Positions 40,710-49,441 are shown, numbered from the stretch's first letter. The stretch: 64,000 nt of DNA from Bacteroidota bacterium (GCA_029262835.1 JAJCYQ010000043.1:1-64000), one strand, 5' to 3'. Numbers and translations: made by a program. Notes: generated by a model not told the origin, from the sequence alone.

Positions 40710-42082
40710 TAATCGAGTAGTTTGCGCTGGGCAGAAGATTCGTTGGGCATGCCCCAGTCTTCGCCGTTCCAGCCGTTGAAGCCATCCATGCGGAAGGCCC
40801 AGAATCCGGTGGTCATATCGGAAATCACGATGAGCCCGTCGGCGTTGCGCACGTCAACGCCCCAGGCGCCATCATACACGTTCCAGGTATACGGGCTGCC
40901 AAGGCGCTCCAGAGCGGCCTGGCGGTCATTATGAACGCCACTATACGTATCATAATACGCCACGGTATACGGATTCGTGGGGTCGGCCATATTGAAGACG
41001 CCGAGCCCGGTTTCGTACCCGGACACAAACACGTATGGCCAGCGCATTTCATGGTTGTGGGCTACGGCGCGCCAGTCGGCCTGCCAGTACCCCACGGCAT
41101 GATCAATCTTGTCCACCTCACCACTCAGGCCCGGGCGGAGATCGAAAATCCGCAGCGGCTGGTACTGGAATTCGGTCTCACCGACCGCAAAGTTGCCATC
41201 GGGCGTGGGCGTGAACGTGTGTCCCCAGGATACGCCGGGGACGTCCAGGATTTTGGTGAGCAGGTTGGGAGATCCGGGGTCGGTCACGTCATACACGTAA
41301 AAACCGCTGCCTCCGCCCCCGTAGAACCGGTCCTGGCCACTCTCGGGGTGATACTGCACCATGAAATCATGGTACCCGCGAGACCACATGTTTTCAGATT
41401 CAGCCACGGGCACCATGCCAACGAGTTCGCGGTTCTCATCCCGCAGGACGTCTTCCATTTCAGACTGATCGCCGTCGACGAAACGGGCCATGTCGAATAC
41501 CTTCGCGTGTTGGCCTGACGTGGCAAAAAGCAGCGGTTTGCCCTCGGAGTGCTCGTACATGAAAATGTTGTGGAAGCCCCCAGGCGCGGACGACTGGCGA
41601 ATGCGCCCAACTTCGGTGAAGGACTCCGGCAGGTCGGTCACGTCGAATACGATGGCTCCAACATCCGAATTTGGTCCGCTCTGGCGAAGCTGCATGGACT
41701 GGACATAGTAGACCCGGCCGTCCCAGGCGAAATACCGCCCATCCATGGCGCCACCCACATGCAGCTCCTGGTCTTCGATGCGCCAGCGGTGAATGACGCG
41801 GGCCCGGTCCGGATTGGAGAGGTCAATAATGTCGAACCCGATCTCATCTACCCGACGCGCCACGTACGCGTACGGTCGGTCCAGTTCCTGTTCTATCTCA
41901 ATGTCCGATATGCTGCCTGGCGTGCCCAGCGGGATATGCGAGAGCACCGTGATGTTGGCCGATCCCCGTTCACCGGGCGGCGGCGGGTGCGCGGGTTGTT
42001 CGATACCGAGTTGGGCGAGGGCCGGCAGGCCCGAGCCCATAAGGAGTAGGGCTATGCCGGATAAAAGTGCATTTTTTACCAT
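40709..42082 (-). CDS. LVIVD beta-propeller protein, array copy 2 (diverged)
   Basis: 457 residues from MVKNALLSG, with the signal ending at PALAQ, followed by a proline-rich stretch (HPPPPGERG). The core motifs remain (GGFHNIFMYEHSEGKPLLF, DRFYGGGGSGFYVYDV, AHNHEMRWPYVFVSGYETG). A loop before the propeller midpoint is longer than in copies 3-7 (FVDGDQSEMEDVLRDENREL). It ends in FNGWNGEDWGMPNESSAQ. It overlaps copy 1 by 7 bases. It is clearly a member of the same family but an older branch. Confidence 0.83.
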   Translation of the reverse strand: MVKNALLSGIALLLMGSGLPALAQLGIEQPAHPPPPGERGSANITVLSHIPLGTPGSISDIEIEQELDRPYAYVARRVDEIGFDIIDLSNPDRARVIHRWRIEDQELHVGGAMDGRYFAWDGRVYYVQSMQLRQSGPNSDVGAIVFDVTDLPESFTEVGRIRQSSAPGGFHNIFMYEHSEGKPLLFATSGQHAKVFDMARFVDGDQSEMEDVLRDENRELVGMVPVAESENMWSRGYHDFMVQYHPESGQDRFYGGGGSGFYVYDVTDPGSPNLLTKILDVPGVSWGHTFTPTPDGNFAVGETEFQYQPLRIFDLRPGLSGEVDKIDHAVGYWQADWRAVAHNHEMRWPYVFVSGYETGLGVFNMADPTNPYTVAYYDTYSGVHNDRQAALERLGSPYTWNVYDGAWGVDVRNADGLIVISDMTTGFWAFRMDGFNGWNGEDWGMPNESSAQRKLLD

Positions 42083-43362
42083 GATACATTCTCCATAGGT
42101 CCATTTTCCCAGTCCTGCACGTCGCTCACGTTGGGAAGACCCCATCCGCGGCCGTCCCAGCCCTCGAAGGCCTCGAGCCTGAACAGGAACAGGCCTTCAT
42201 GCTGGTCGGCGACAGCCACCAGGCCATCATGATTGCGTACATCCACGTCGCGCGCCCCGACTGGTGCCTGGCCCGGCGCGGGAACGGAGCCCTGGTAGGT
42301 GCGGAAGAACGCGTCGGTGTAAGGCGCGACCGGATCCATCATGTTGACCACCTGGAGCCCTTCCTCGAAGGCGGCCACGAAAATAAAGGGCCACCGGACC
42401 GTGTGACGCTCGATCGGGCGTCGCCAGTTGGCCGTCCATGCTCCCACAGCGGTCCGCATGACGGGCACAGCGCCGTCAAGCGCGGGGCGCATGTCGAAAA
42501 TCCGAATAGGTGCCGTCTCGTAACCCGCCGTCGTGACCAGATGCGTACCGTCGGGCGTTGCCCGCACGGCGCGTCCCACCTGGACCGCAGCGGAGTTGAC
42601 CTGGGTCACCAGACGCGGAGCGTCCATGTCCGTGATATCAAAAATGTAGTATCCGCCCGCTCCGGAGGCGTACAGGCGGTCCGATTCGGAATCCGCGTGG
42701 TAGGCGGCCCAGGCGTCGTGGAATCCATAATCCACATTCGGAACGGGTTCGGGCAGACCAATCTGCGCGTAAGGCTCATCCCGGCCCGAGAGGACCGCTT
42801 CGATGTCATGGACCAGGATATCTCCGCCCGCCGCGACAAAGAGCCAGGACGCGCCGCTTCCTGAACGGTAGGCGAATACGTTGTGGATGGCGGAGGCGGC
42901 ACCTGCTGCGCCCGTCAGCACGGCGACCGGCTCGGGGCGCTCTGGATCGGAGACGTTCCAGACTTCAAGTGATGACCCACCGAGTACGAGATAGCTGTCG
43001 CCACCGTGGCGAAAGCCGTCGAGTGAGGACCATGAGCTCCCGTCCGTTCTGGCCGCATGGACAATGCGTGGCGCGCGTTCGTCAGAGACGTCGACAATAT
43101 GCCATGCGCCGGGGCCCGCTGCGTAGATGAATGGACGCTCCGCGTGCTGATCAACGAAAACAGCCCGAAGTGCGTCATGTCCTCCAAGCGGTATCTGTGC
43201 GAGGAGCTCGACGTTGCGGCTCGCCCGTTCGTCACGCTGTTGGGCGTCGACCGTGGGCACAAAAAGGGGCAACACGAGCGCAAAAAGCAGTAAAGTGAGC
43301 GACGGGCAGGAAGTAAGCGCTCGCGCGAACGATCGGCCGCGCGGCCAGCAGGAAACCGTCAT
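42076..43362 (-). CDS. LVIVD beta-propeller protein, array copy 1 (most diverged)
   Basis: 428 residues, the first copy in the direction of transcription. A signal-like segment (SLTLLLFALVLPLFV) is followed by VDAQQRDERASRNVELLAQIPLGG. Blade motifs are recognisable but altered: IHNVFAYRSGSGASWLFVA, DRLYASGAGGYYIFDI, RHTVRWPFIFVAAFEEGLQ and FEGWDGRGWGLPNVSDVQ. The HNHE sequence of the other copies is replaced by IERHT, and the YGGG of RFYGGG by YASG. If those residues form an active or binding site, this copy may be a structural or regulatory partner. Confidence 0.75.
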   Translation of the reverse strand: MTVSCWPRGRSFARALTSCPSLTLLLFALVLPLFVPTVDAQQRDERASRNVELLAQIPLGGHDALRAVFVDQHAERPFIYAAGPGAWHIVDVSDERAPRIVHAARTDGSSWSSLDGFRHGGDSYLVLGGSSLEVWNVSDPERPEPVAVLTGAAGAASAIHNVFAYRSGSGASWLFVAAGGDILVHDIEAVLSGRDEPYAQIGLPEPVPNVDYGFHDAWAAYHADSESDRLYASGAGGYYIFDITDMDAPRLVTQVNSAAVQVGRAVRATPDGTHLVTTAGYETAPIRIFDMRPALDGAVPVMRTAVGAWTANWRRPIERHTVRWPFIFVAAFEEGLQVVNMMDPVAPYTDAFFRTYQGSVPAPGQAPVGARDVDVRNHDGLVAVADQHEGLFLFRLEAFEGWDGRGWGLPNVSDVQDWENGPMENVSW

Positions 43363-43425
43363 TTGGGCACAACAATTGGGTCTTGAAGGAATTCAGGTTA
43401 AGAACCAGACACGGAACTTGCAATA

Positions 43426-44346
43426 TTACATGGACTTCCGGGGAGCGACACGCCGTACGTCATCCGAACGCTCCCCGCAATGGCTCAGCACGCCGTCCCA
43501 TGCCCCGATGAGCCGCCGACGCAGCTCCTGCGCCCGCCCGAAAAAAACCCGTTGCCGCTCCGCGTACTCGGCGCGTCCTTCGGGTGTTTCGACGCAGACG
43601 GGCGAGAGCCCCCTGGCGCGGAGATCGTACGGGCTCGCCCGCATGTCCAGCATACGGATGTCAAAGGCCAGCGCAAGGCCATCTACAATGAGCTCTGAAG
43701 CAATCCAGGGCCACCCCTTGTACGCCCACTTGTAGAGATCCATGCCGGCATGCAGGCACCCTGGTTGCTCCACCTCCAGCGCGTCCTCGCGCGCGAAACT
43801 GGCCGCATTCAGGGGCTTGGCCGGTTCGGTAAAGAACCGGAATGCGTCGAAGTGCGTGCAGCGCGGCCCGACGTCTTCGACCGTACGGTCGATGTCCCTG
43901 CGCGAGAGCCGGAGCGGTACGTTTCCGTGGCGCACGGCCCCACCGCCATAAACCATGGCCCACTCGTGCATGCCCGCGCAGCCGTAGAGCGGCGGCCTAT
44001 CCGCCGTTCGCACGAGGAGTTCGCGTATATACCGGAATCCATCCTGTCGATGCGCCGGTATGCGCCCGGGATCGAGCCGGACGCGCCCCTCGCCAACGGG
44101 CATCCAGAAGCCGATTACCACGCCATGTGGCTCCAGCGGACCATCGATTTCCAGTTCCACACCCAGCCCTGGCGACCAGGCCCGGAGGTGGGCCATGCGG
44201 AACCGGTAGTACTCGAACAGGAAATCGGTGACGGGGTCTTTCTCGTGCCGCGCCCTGCGCTCCACATGCGAATCCACGAGTTCAGACACGCGTTTTGCGT
44301 GCTTGTGAGCGGCTTGTTTCCATGCTGTGTGCGTCATGACAACCAT
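43426..44346 (-). CDS. Conserved protein related to actinobacterial proteins annotated 3-methyladenine DNA glycosylase
   Basis: This 306-residue cytoplasmic protein shows DPVTDFLFEYYRFR, CAGMHEWAMVYGG, RCTHFDAFRFFTEPA, QPGCLHAGMDLYKWAYKG and LDMRASPYDLRARG. I recall this pattern from proteins automatically labelled 3-methyladenine DNA glycosylase, a label with little support; it has no helix-hairpin-helix. The function is therefore open. The conserved histidines, cysteines and aspartates suggest an enzyme. The start at 44346 has GAGG 5 bases upstream; an ATG three codons later is possible. It lies 63 bases upstream of the first LVIVD gene and may share its transcript. Confidence 0.65.
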   Translation of the reverse strand: MVVMTHTAWKQAAHKHAKRVSELVDSHVERRARHEKDPVTDFLFEYYRFRMAHLRAWSPGLGVELEIDGPLEPHGVVIGFWMPVGEGRVRLDPGRIPAHRQDGFRYIRELLVRTADRPPLYGCAGMHEWAMVYGGGAVRHGNVPLRLSRRDIDRTVEDVGPRCTHFDAFRFFTEPAKPLNAASFAREDALEVEQPGCLHAGMDLYKWAYKGWPWIASELIVDGLALAFDIRMLDMRASPYDLRARGLSPVCVETPEGRAEYAERQRVFFGRAQELRRRLIGAWDGVLSHCGERSDDVRRVAPRKSM

Positions 44347-44453
44347 ACTCGCCTCAAACACCCCGGGTACGCGGCAGATCCGCCTTGTCCCCGTCATGCA
44401 TCCATTCGTCCCACCTGGCTTGCCATCCATCCCTCACACGCGTAGTCTGTGAC

Positions 44454-45569
44454 ATGATTTCGCCAGCCATCAGAAACACGATATGGCGGGTCGCGGGGCA
44501 GCTCCTGCTCTGGACATCGCTCGGTCTGTTCTTCACCGTACAGAGCGTGTTGACCTATGTTGCCCAGGGAAATGAGGCCCGGCTGGGGGCGCCCCTGATA
44601 TATCAGCTTGGTTACTGGTATGTCTGGGGCCTGCTGTCTCCACTCATGTTCCTGGCTGCTCGGCGCTGGCCTATTGGAGAAATCGGCACCCGGCAACCGG
44701 GTGTCACGCCCGGGGGGCGCTCGCCGCACAGGGGAAATGTACTCCGCCTCATCGGTCTCTCCCTGGTGATGGCGCCGCTGCAGGTCGTCGTATCGACGCT
44801 CGTCCGCTCCGGGGGCATGTACTCGGCGGGGATTATTTCGGAAGAGGTTTTTCATTCGCAGCTTGGGAGGCTGTTGCCGCTGCTCCCGATCCAGAGTTTC
44901 GATGCGCTCTTCACGTTCTGGGTCATCCTTGGCGTGTACCTCGGCATCCGGTACTACAGGCAGTCCAAGGAACAGGACCTTGCCAATCAGCGGCTGCAGG
45001 CGGACCTTTCCGACGCCCGGTTGCAGAACCTGCGCGCGCAACTGCGTCCCCACTTTCTGTTCAATACGCTGAACAGCATCAGCGCCCTGGTCGCCGAATG
45101 TCCGGACAGGGCCGAGCAGATGATTGCGCGGCTGAGCCACCTGCTCCGGCGATCCCTCGACTCGGACACGCGAACGCTCGTCCCGGTGGTCGAGGAGATG
45201 GATTTCATTCGGACCTACCTGGAAATCGAAGAAACGCGGTTCGGGGACCGGCTTTCGATTGAGATCGATGTCCAGCCAGAGACGGAGCTGCTCACCGTGC
45301 CCGCGCTGATCCTGCAGCCGCTTGTAGAGAACGCCGTGGTGCACGGCGTCGCTCCGTTCGACAGTCCTGGCAGGATCACGGTCATGTCGCGCCTCGAGGG
45401 GGATGTGCTCTGCCTCTCGGTCCGGGATACCGGTCCGGGTGTGCCGCCGGGCACAGTGTTCGGCATTGGGCTTTCCAACACGCGTTCACGGCTCGCGCAG
45501 CTCTACGGAGAGGCGGCCGAGCTGAAGGTGGACGGCAACCTGGTCACCATTCGACGAAAGAACCCATGA
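44454..45569 (+). CDS. LytS/YehU-type sensor histidine kinase
   Basis: This 371-residue membrane kinase has about four N-terminal hydrophobic segments (10-165) and no separate sensor domain. The His_kinase motif is LRPHFLFNTLNSIS with H200 as the phosphorylated histidine. The ATPase part shows LQPLVENAVVHG (N box), DTGPGVPPGTVFGIGL (G boxes) and NTRSRLAQLYG. Kinases of this family pair with LytTR regulators, as here: the stop overlaps the regulator start by 4 bases. The signal sensed is unknown. It is divergent from the run leading into the LVIVD array, which makes that array a possible target. Confidence 0.9.
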   Translation: MISPAIRNTIWRVAGQLLLWTSLGLFFTVQSVLTYVAQGNEARLGAPLIYQLGYWYVWGLLSPLMFLAARRWPIGEIGTRQPGVTPGGRSPHRGNVLRLIGLSLVMAPLQVVVSTLVRSGGMYSAGIISEEVFHSQLGRLLPLLPIQSFDALFTFWVILGVYLGIRYYRQSKEQDLANQRLQADLSDARLQNLRAQLRPHFLFNTLNSISALVAECPDRAEQMIARLSHLLRRSLDSDTRTLVPVVEEMDFIRTYLEIEETRFGDRLSIEIDVQPETELLTVPALILQPLVENAVVHGVAPFDSPGRITVMSRLEGDVLCLSVRDTGPGVPPGTVFGIGLSNTRSRLAQLYGEAAELKVDGNLVTIRRKNP

Positions 45570-46324
45570 TACGCACACTCATTGTCGATGATGAGCCGCT
45601 CGCGCGCGACCGCATGCGGCGTCTTCTGTCCGAGGAGCCGGACATCGAGCTTCTTACGCCATGCGGCTCGGGTCCTGCGGCGCTCGCGGCCATCCGAAAA
45701 CACGCACCGGACCTGGTGTTTCTGGATATCCAGATGCCCGGCATGTCGGGTCTCGATGTCGTAGAGAAGCTCGGAGAGGGCGAGTATCCATACATTATTT
45801 TCGTAACGGCGCACGATACCTACGCGCTGAAGGCCTTCGACGTGCATGCGCTCGACTACCTGCTCAAGCCCTACGACCGGGAGCGATTCCGGCGGGCGGT
45901 CGCGCACGCCCGGTCCATGCTGCTTGGAAACGGATCGGAACGTGTGCTCGAGCGCATAAAAGCGCTTGGCGAGCGCTTCCACGTGGTTACGGGTGGCCGC
46001 GTTACGGTTGTACCGGCGCGCGACGTGGACTGGATTGAATCGGCGGGTAATTATCTGGTGCTGCACGAAGGTCCCCGCAAACACCTGCTGCGCTCAACCA
46101 TGCACGAAGTGGAAGAGCGCCTCGGGCCTCCTTTTTTCCTGCGTGTGCATCGATCGGCCATGGTGCGCCTCGCCGCCGTGCGCGAATTCCGGCCGACGGG
46201 AAGTGGCTCCTATATCCTGGAACTGAGCAGTGGAGCACAGGTCGCAGCCAGTCGATCCTACCGGAAAAGCATCCGCGAGCACCTTTCGTCCCAGCGCCCG
46301 GCACCCTCGTCACAGAAAAGGTAA
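45566..46324 (+). CDS. LytTR-family response regulator
   Basis: This 252-residue regulator has a receiver domain (1-120). The acidic pocket is in IVDDEPLARDR, the phosphorylated aspartate is D54 in VFLDIQMPG, and the receiver ends in ALDYLLKPYDRERF. A LytTR DNA-binding domain follows (about 148-245), with the signatures IESAGNYLVLHEG and FFLRVHRSAMVRLAAV. LytTR regulators bind direct repeats upstream of targets, often cell-surface or secretion genes. Its own neighbours are candidate targets, but no LytTR direct repeat was identified by eye. Confidence 0.92.
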   Translation: MIRTLIVDDEPLARDRMRRLLSEEPDIELLTPCGSGPAALAAIRKHAPDLVFLDIQMPGMSGLDVVEKLGEGEYPYIIFVTAHDTYALKAFDVHALDYLLKPYDRERFRRAVAHARSMLLGNGSERVLERIKALGERFHVVTGGRVTVVPARDVDWIESAGNYLVLHEGPRKHLLRSTMHEVEERLGPPFFLRVHRSAMVRLAAVREFRPTGSGSYILELSSGAQVAASRSYRKSIREHLSSQRPAPSSQKR

Positions 46325-46386
46325 CCGAGCGGCAACGGGGTCGTCACAGCGGTCACATTCATTTTGAACATGACCAGGACGAATCC

Positions 46387-46983
46387 ATGCTGATCTTCTT
46401 CTCCCTGCTGGCTGCGCTGTCGGCGGCGCCGACAGCGCCTTCTCTCTCCCCGGCACAGGTTGCTGACACCATCGAGTACGAGATTGACCGCGAGCACTCC
46501 TTTGTCACCTTCAAAGTAGACCGGTTCACCATGGTCAAGGTGGTCGGCTCTTTTGAAAAAGTGGAGGGCACGATTGAGGTCGACGCTGAATCGGGCCAGC
46601 CGGTGGCCGCCGACGTGGATATCCCCACGACAAGCGTCTACCTCGGGAAATCGAAAGGGCGTTACCAGGCTGTAACCGGCAAAGCATTTCTGAACGTCCA
46701 GCGGCACCGCTCCATCACATTCAAGACGCTCTCCATCGATGGCGGCGTGGCCCGGGGCGAGCTTACCATCAACGGCGTCACGCAGACGGTCGAGTTTCCC
46801 TTTGAGTACAAGCGCCCATTTGTCGACCCCACCGGGCTCACCACGATTGGTATCCATGGCGAACTGACCATCAATCGCCAGGATTACGGCATCACATTCA
46901 GCCAGAAGCTCCCAAACGGAGGAGACTTTGTTGGCAATGAAGTGGAAATCGAGATCGACGTGCTGGCCATCAAGAACGATTGA
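46387..46983 (+). CDS. YceI family protein
   Basis: This 198-residue protein has a short signal peptide and a lipocalin-like YceI domain (YEIDREHSFVTFKVDRF; VDIPTTSVYLGKSKGRYQAVTGKAFLNV; HRSITFKTLSI; LTINGVTQTVEFPFEY; DYGITFSQKLPNGGDFVGNEVEIEI). YceI proteins bind isoprenoid-type lipids such as quinones in the periplasm. It is followed 9 bases later by a second, more diverged member. Confidence 0.88.
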   Translation: MLIFFSLLAALSAAPTAPSLSPAQVADTIEYEIDREHSFVTFKVDRFTMVKVVGSFEKVEGTIEVDAESGQPVAADVDIPTTSVYLGKSKGRYQAVTGKAFLNVQRHRSITFKTLSIDGGVARGELTINGVTQTVEFPFEYKRPFVDPTGLTTIGIHGELTINRQDYGITFSQKLPNGGDFVGNEVEIEIDVLAIKND

Positions 46984-46992
46984 CGGCGCGTC

Positions 46993-47595
46993 GTGACGAC
47001 AATGAGGGTCTCATCCTTGCTCTCATTCGTCCTGAGGGTGGGCATGGCTGTCTGGGTCTCGGCCGTGCCCACCCGACTGGACGATACCTCTTCCACCTGG
47101 CAGCTCGTTCCCTCGCGCAGCCACGTCACCTTTCATGCCGTCCACATGGGATTCATGGAGGTGGACGGCCAGATTCCGGGCCTGGAAGGAGAGATCCGCC
47201 TGACGGGCGGCGCTGCAGACGGCCGCACCGGGCTGGACCGGGCGCCGGACCTCGATGCTGCTTCCGTTCGTGGACACGTTCGAATCCCCGTAGACCGGAT
47301 CAATACAGACAACCGGCTCCGCGACCGCTCCCTCCGGTCGGAACCCTTTCTGGATGCCACGACGCATCCGTTCATTCTGGTAGATGCGACCGATGGAGGA
47401 TGGCTCCTGACCATCCGGGGCCAGCAGCGGCCCATGCATCCAGCGTCCATCCGGTACACCATCTCGGCCGATACGCTCCGCATTGACGCCCAATACACGC
47501 TTTCACGCCGCGCATTCGACCTTGATCTGGGCACGATGGATGCGCTCGTGAGCGACGAGGTCGAAGTAGCGGCGCACGTCGTGGCTGTGCGCTAA
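46993..47595 (+). CDS. Diverged YceI-like protein
   Basis: This 200-residue secreted protein follows the YceI gene and keeps the family outline: WQLVPSRSHVTFHAVHMGFM, VPVDR-like strands (HVRIPVDRINTDNRLRDRSLRSEPFLDATTHP is the 'sensitive-loop' region), RRAFDLDLGTMD and a closing VSDEVEVAAHVVAV. Core glycine positions differ from its neighbour, so the duplication is old. The GTG at 46993 or the ATG three codons on can serve as start. It is probably co-transcribed with the first YceI gene. Confidence 0.75.
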   Translation: MTTMRVSSLLSFVLRVGMAVWVSAVPTRLDDTSSTWQLVPSRSHVTFHAVHMGFMEVDGQIPGLEGEIRLTGGAADGRTGLDRAPDLDAASVRGHVRIPVDRINTDNRLRDRSLRSEPFLDATTHPFILVDATDGGWLLTIRGQQRPMHPASIRYTISADTLRIDAQYTLSRRAFDLDLGTMDALVSDEVEVAAHVVAVR

Positions 47596-47640
47596 CTTGG
47601 GGCCCGTCCATTTTGTCCTGCAGCCCGACGTGCCTCACGC

Positions 47641-47850
47641 ATGCGACTCGTAGACGTCCCTGAGAATGCTGACCAGTTTCCCGCACAGGAGTGCCCCTCC
47701 TGCGGGCTTGACGTGGAGGCGGGTCACGAGACATGTCCGTGGTGCCAGTACGAATTTCCTCCGCAGAAGAAGTCCGCCAGGTGGATGGCGTGGGTGTTCG
47801 CATGTCTGCTCATCCTGCCTCTGATGTGGATTCTGAACCGAATTTTATAG
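47641..47850 (+). CDS. Small zinc-ribbon protein with C-terminal membrane helix
   Basis: This 69-residue protein has a complete zinc ribbon: CPSC at 18-21 and CPWC at 32-35, followed by a hydrophobic helix (about 48-66) ending in MWILNRIL. The ribbon would face the cytoplasm, with the helix as anchor. It is 4 bases from the start of the cupin gene, so the two are probably translated together. No further function is recognised. Confidence 0.7.
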   Translation: MRLVDVPENADQFPAQECPSCGLDVEAGHETCPWCQYEFPPQKKSARWMAWVFACLLILPLMWILNRIL

Positions 47851-47854
47851 AAGC

Positions 47855-49006
47855 GTGTCGACTAGCTTTTTTGGATTACTGACTACGCGCGAGTTCCTGT
47901 CGGAGTACTGGCAGAAGAAACCGCTCCTGGTTCGGGGTGCCGCTGGGGCATTCGAATCTCCGCTCACGCCGGCGGCATTCAAGGAATTGGCGACGCGCCC
48001 CGACGCGCAGGTCCGTCTCGTTCTCGAAGAAGGAGGCGACTACCCATGGCAACTCGTTGAAGGTCCCTTCCGGGCATCGGAGCTCGACCCCGTTCCGGCA
48101 TCGGTATGGAGCATGCTCATCCAGGAGGTCGATCAGCAACATGCCGGCGTGCGCGCGCTCTGGCAGTACCTGGATTTCCTGCCCACGTGGCGGCTCGATG
48201 ACATCATGGTCAGCCTGGCATCGGACCGGGGCGGTGTCGGAGCGCATATCGATGAATACGATGTGTTCCTGCTCCAGGGACACGGCCAGCGGCGGTGGCT
48301 CATTGGTGGCGAGCCGGTCGAGGACGAAACGCTGGTAGAGGACCTGGACGTCCGTATCCTGGCCACGTTCGAGCCCGCGTACGACTGGCTTGTGGAGCCT
48401 GGTGATCTGGTCTACCTGCCACCCCGGTTTGCCCATCATGGAATCGCCGTGGGAGAGTGCATGACGTATTCGCTCGGATGCCGGGCGCCGTCGGCGGCCG
48501 ATGTCCTGGGCGGCCTGCTGGAGGAGGCGCTCATGGCGCTCCCGGAAGGCGAGCGCTACAGCGACCCGGATCTTCGGCCGGCGACGGCGCCCGGCGCGCT
48601 CAGCCCCGACGCTGTAGCCTGGGCGCGCCAGCTGGTGCAGCGCGTCGCCGCAGAGGCCGAGCGCCCGCTTGGCCGGTTGCTGACCGAGCCTCGCCGCCAG
48701 TCAGAGATGGAGGCGGAGCCCGTGGACATGACTCCGCATGCGCTCATGCAGGCGCTGGGCCAAGGTGCGCGCCTTGCCGCCCCGGGCCGCTATCAGAGCC
48801 AATACATGACGGCCGCGCCCGTCCTCGTCTGGTTCCTGCGCGGTGAAGAGATTGAGCTCGACGCGGCGCTCGAGCCCATGGTAGCGGCCATCGGCACGGT
48901 GCACGGCGCCCGGGCCGAGGATATTCCCGCGGGAAGCGACGTGCGCACGCTCCTGGCCGATCTGGTGTCGGAAGGAGCACTTGTTCTCCTACCCGGCGAA
49001 ATGTAA
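47855..49006 (+). CDS. JmjC/cupin-type ribosomal oxygenase-like protein (RoxA/YcfD family)
   Basis: This 383-residue protein resembles the 2-oxoglutarate/Fe(II) ribosomal oxygenases that hydroxylate an arginine of ribosomal protein L16. The N terminus FLSEYWQKKPLLVRGA is typical. The iron ligands are the HxD pair in GVGAHIDEYDVFLLQGHGQRRW and a later histidine in YLPPRFAHHGIAVG. The C-terminal winged-helix-like half is present, so length is normal. RoxA is best known from gammaproteobacteria, so presence here is of interest. The start is GTG at 47855. The stop codon lies inside the palindromic repeat. Confidence 0.82.
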   Translation: MSTSFFGLLTTREFLSEYWQKKPLLVRGAAGAFESPLTPAAFKELATRPDAQVRLVLEEGGDYPWQLVEGPFRASELDPVPASVWSMLIQEVDQQHAGVRALWQYLDFLPTWRLDDIMVSLASDRGGVGAHIDEYDVFLLQGHGQRRWLIGGEPVEDETLVEDLDVRILATFEPAYDWLVEPGDLVYLPPRFAHHGIAVGECMTYSLGCRAPSAADVLGGLLEEALMALPEGERYSDPDLRPATAPGALSPDAVAWARQLVQRVAAEAERPLGRLLTEPRRQSEMEAEPVDMTPHALMQALGQGARLAAPGRYQSQYMTAAPVLVWFLRGEEIELDAALEPMVAAIGTVHGARAEDIPAGSDVRTLLADLVSEGALVLLPGEM

Positions 49007-49023
49007 CAATAAAAGTTACATTT
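48999..49023 (+). repeat. Palindromic dispersed repeat, copy 2 (AAATGTAAC-N7-GTTACATTT)
   Basis: This is identical to the element at 4135-4159 including the spacer (AATAAAA on the coding strand). The cupin gene ends GAA ATG TAA inside the left arm, just as the zinc-ribbon gene does at copy 1. It may be a weak terminator or a protein-binding site. Confidence 0.85.
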
Positions 49024-49029
49024 GAATCT

Positions 49030-49340
49030 CATCTTTCAAAAATCCACCAGGTGACATACGCGGTGCAGACCTGCCCGCCCAGGAAACAAGCTGAGGTTTC
49101 AAAGTCTGAAGGCTGAGCTTGCGTCTTTGGCCCACCCCCCACGAGCGCGATATGTTACTCTTTCGAGATAGACAGGCTCATCTTTCATGGGCCGGGAAGC
49201 CGCCTATCCGGGAAGCCGGGCAGCCGAGCATCCGGGCAGCCGGGCAGCCGACCGCGAATCGAACTCTTCTTCTCGCCGATACCGGCGCGCGTCCCGGCAT
49301 ACACTGGTTCTTCAACGCGCTTCCAACGTTGTGCATGGCA
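49030..49340. other. Intergenic stretch without a convincing gene
   Basis: About 310 bases between the cupin and OmpA genes contain only short open frames with no family resemblance. The recognisable contents are the 24-bp repeat at 49191-49262 and, next to it, the OmpA terminator. Confidence 0.6.
49191..49262 (+). repeat. 24-bp tandem repeat (2.6 units), intergenic
   Basis: The motif GCCGGGCAGCCGA (first copy GCCGGGAAGCCGC) starts at 49191, 49215 and 49239, exactly 24 bases apart, with ATCCGGG between. The third unit decays after 13 bases. Confidence 0.75.
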
Positions 49341-49375
49341 ATAAAAGAGGGGGCGGCCTGGCGGCCGCCCCCTCT
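49341..49375 (-). terminator. Intrinsic terminator of the OmpA gene
   Basis: On the minus strand a very GC-rich stem (GAGGGGGCGGCC with GGCCGCCCCCTC) is followed by TTTTATT. It lies about 70 bases after the OmpA stop codon. Confidence 0.8.
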
Positions 49376-49441
49376 TCATCAAGGCGTGATACGTCTGCTA
49401 CGCGTACCCGGATGAGACCGGATGGCAGCATGTGCGCGTGG

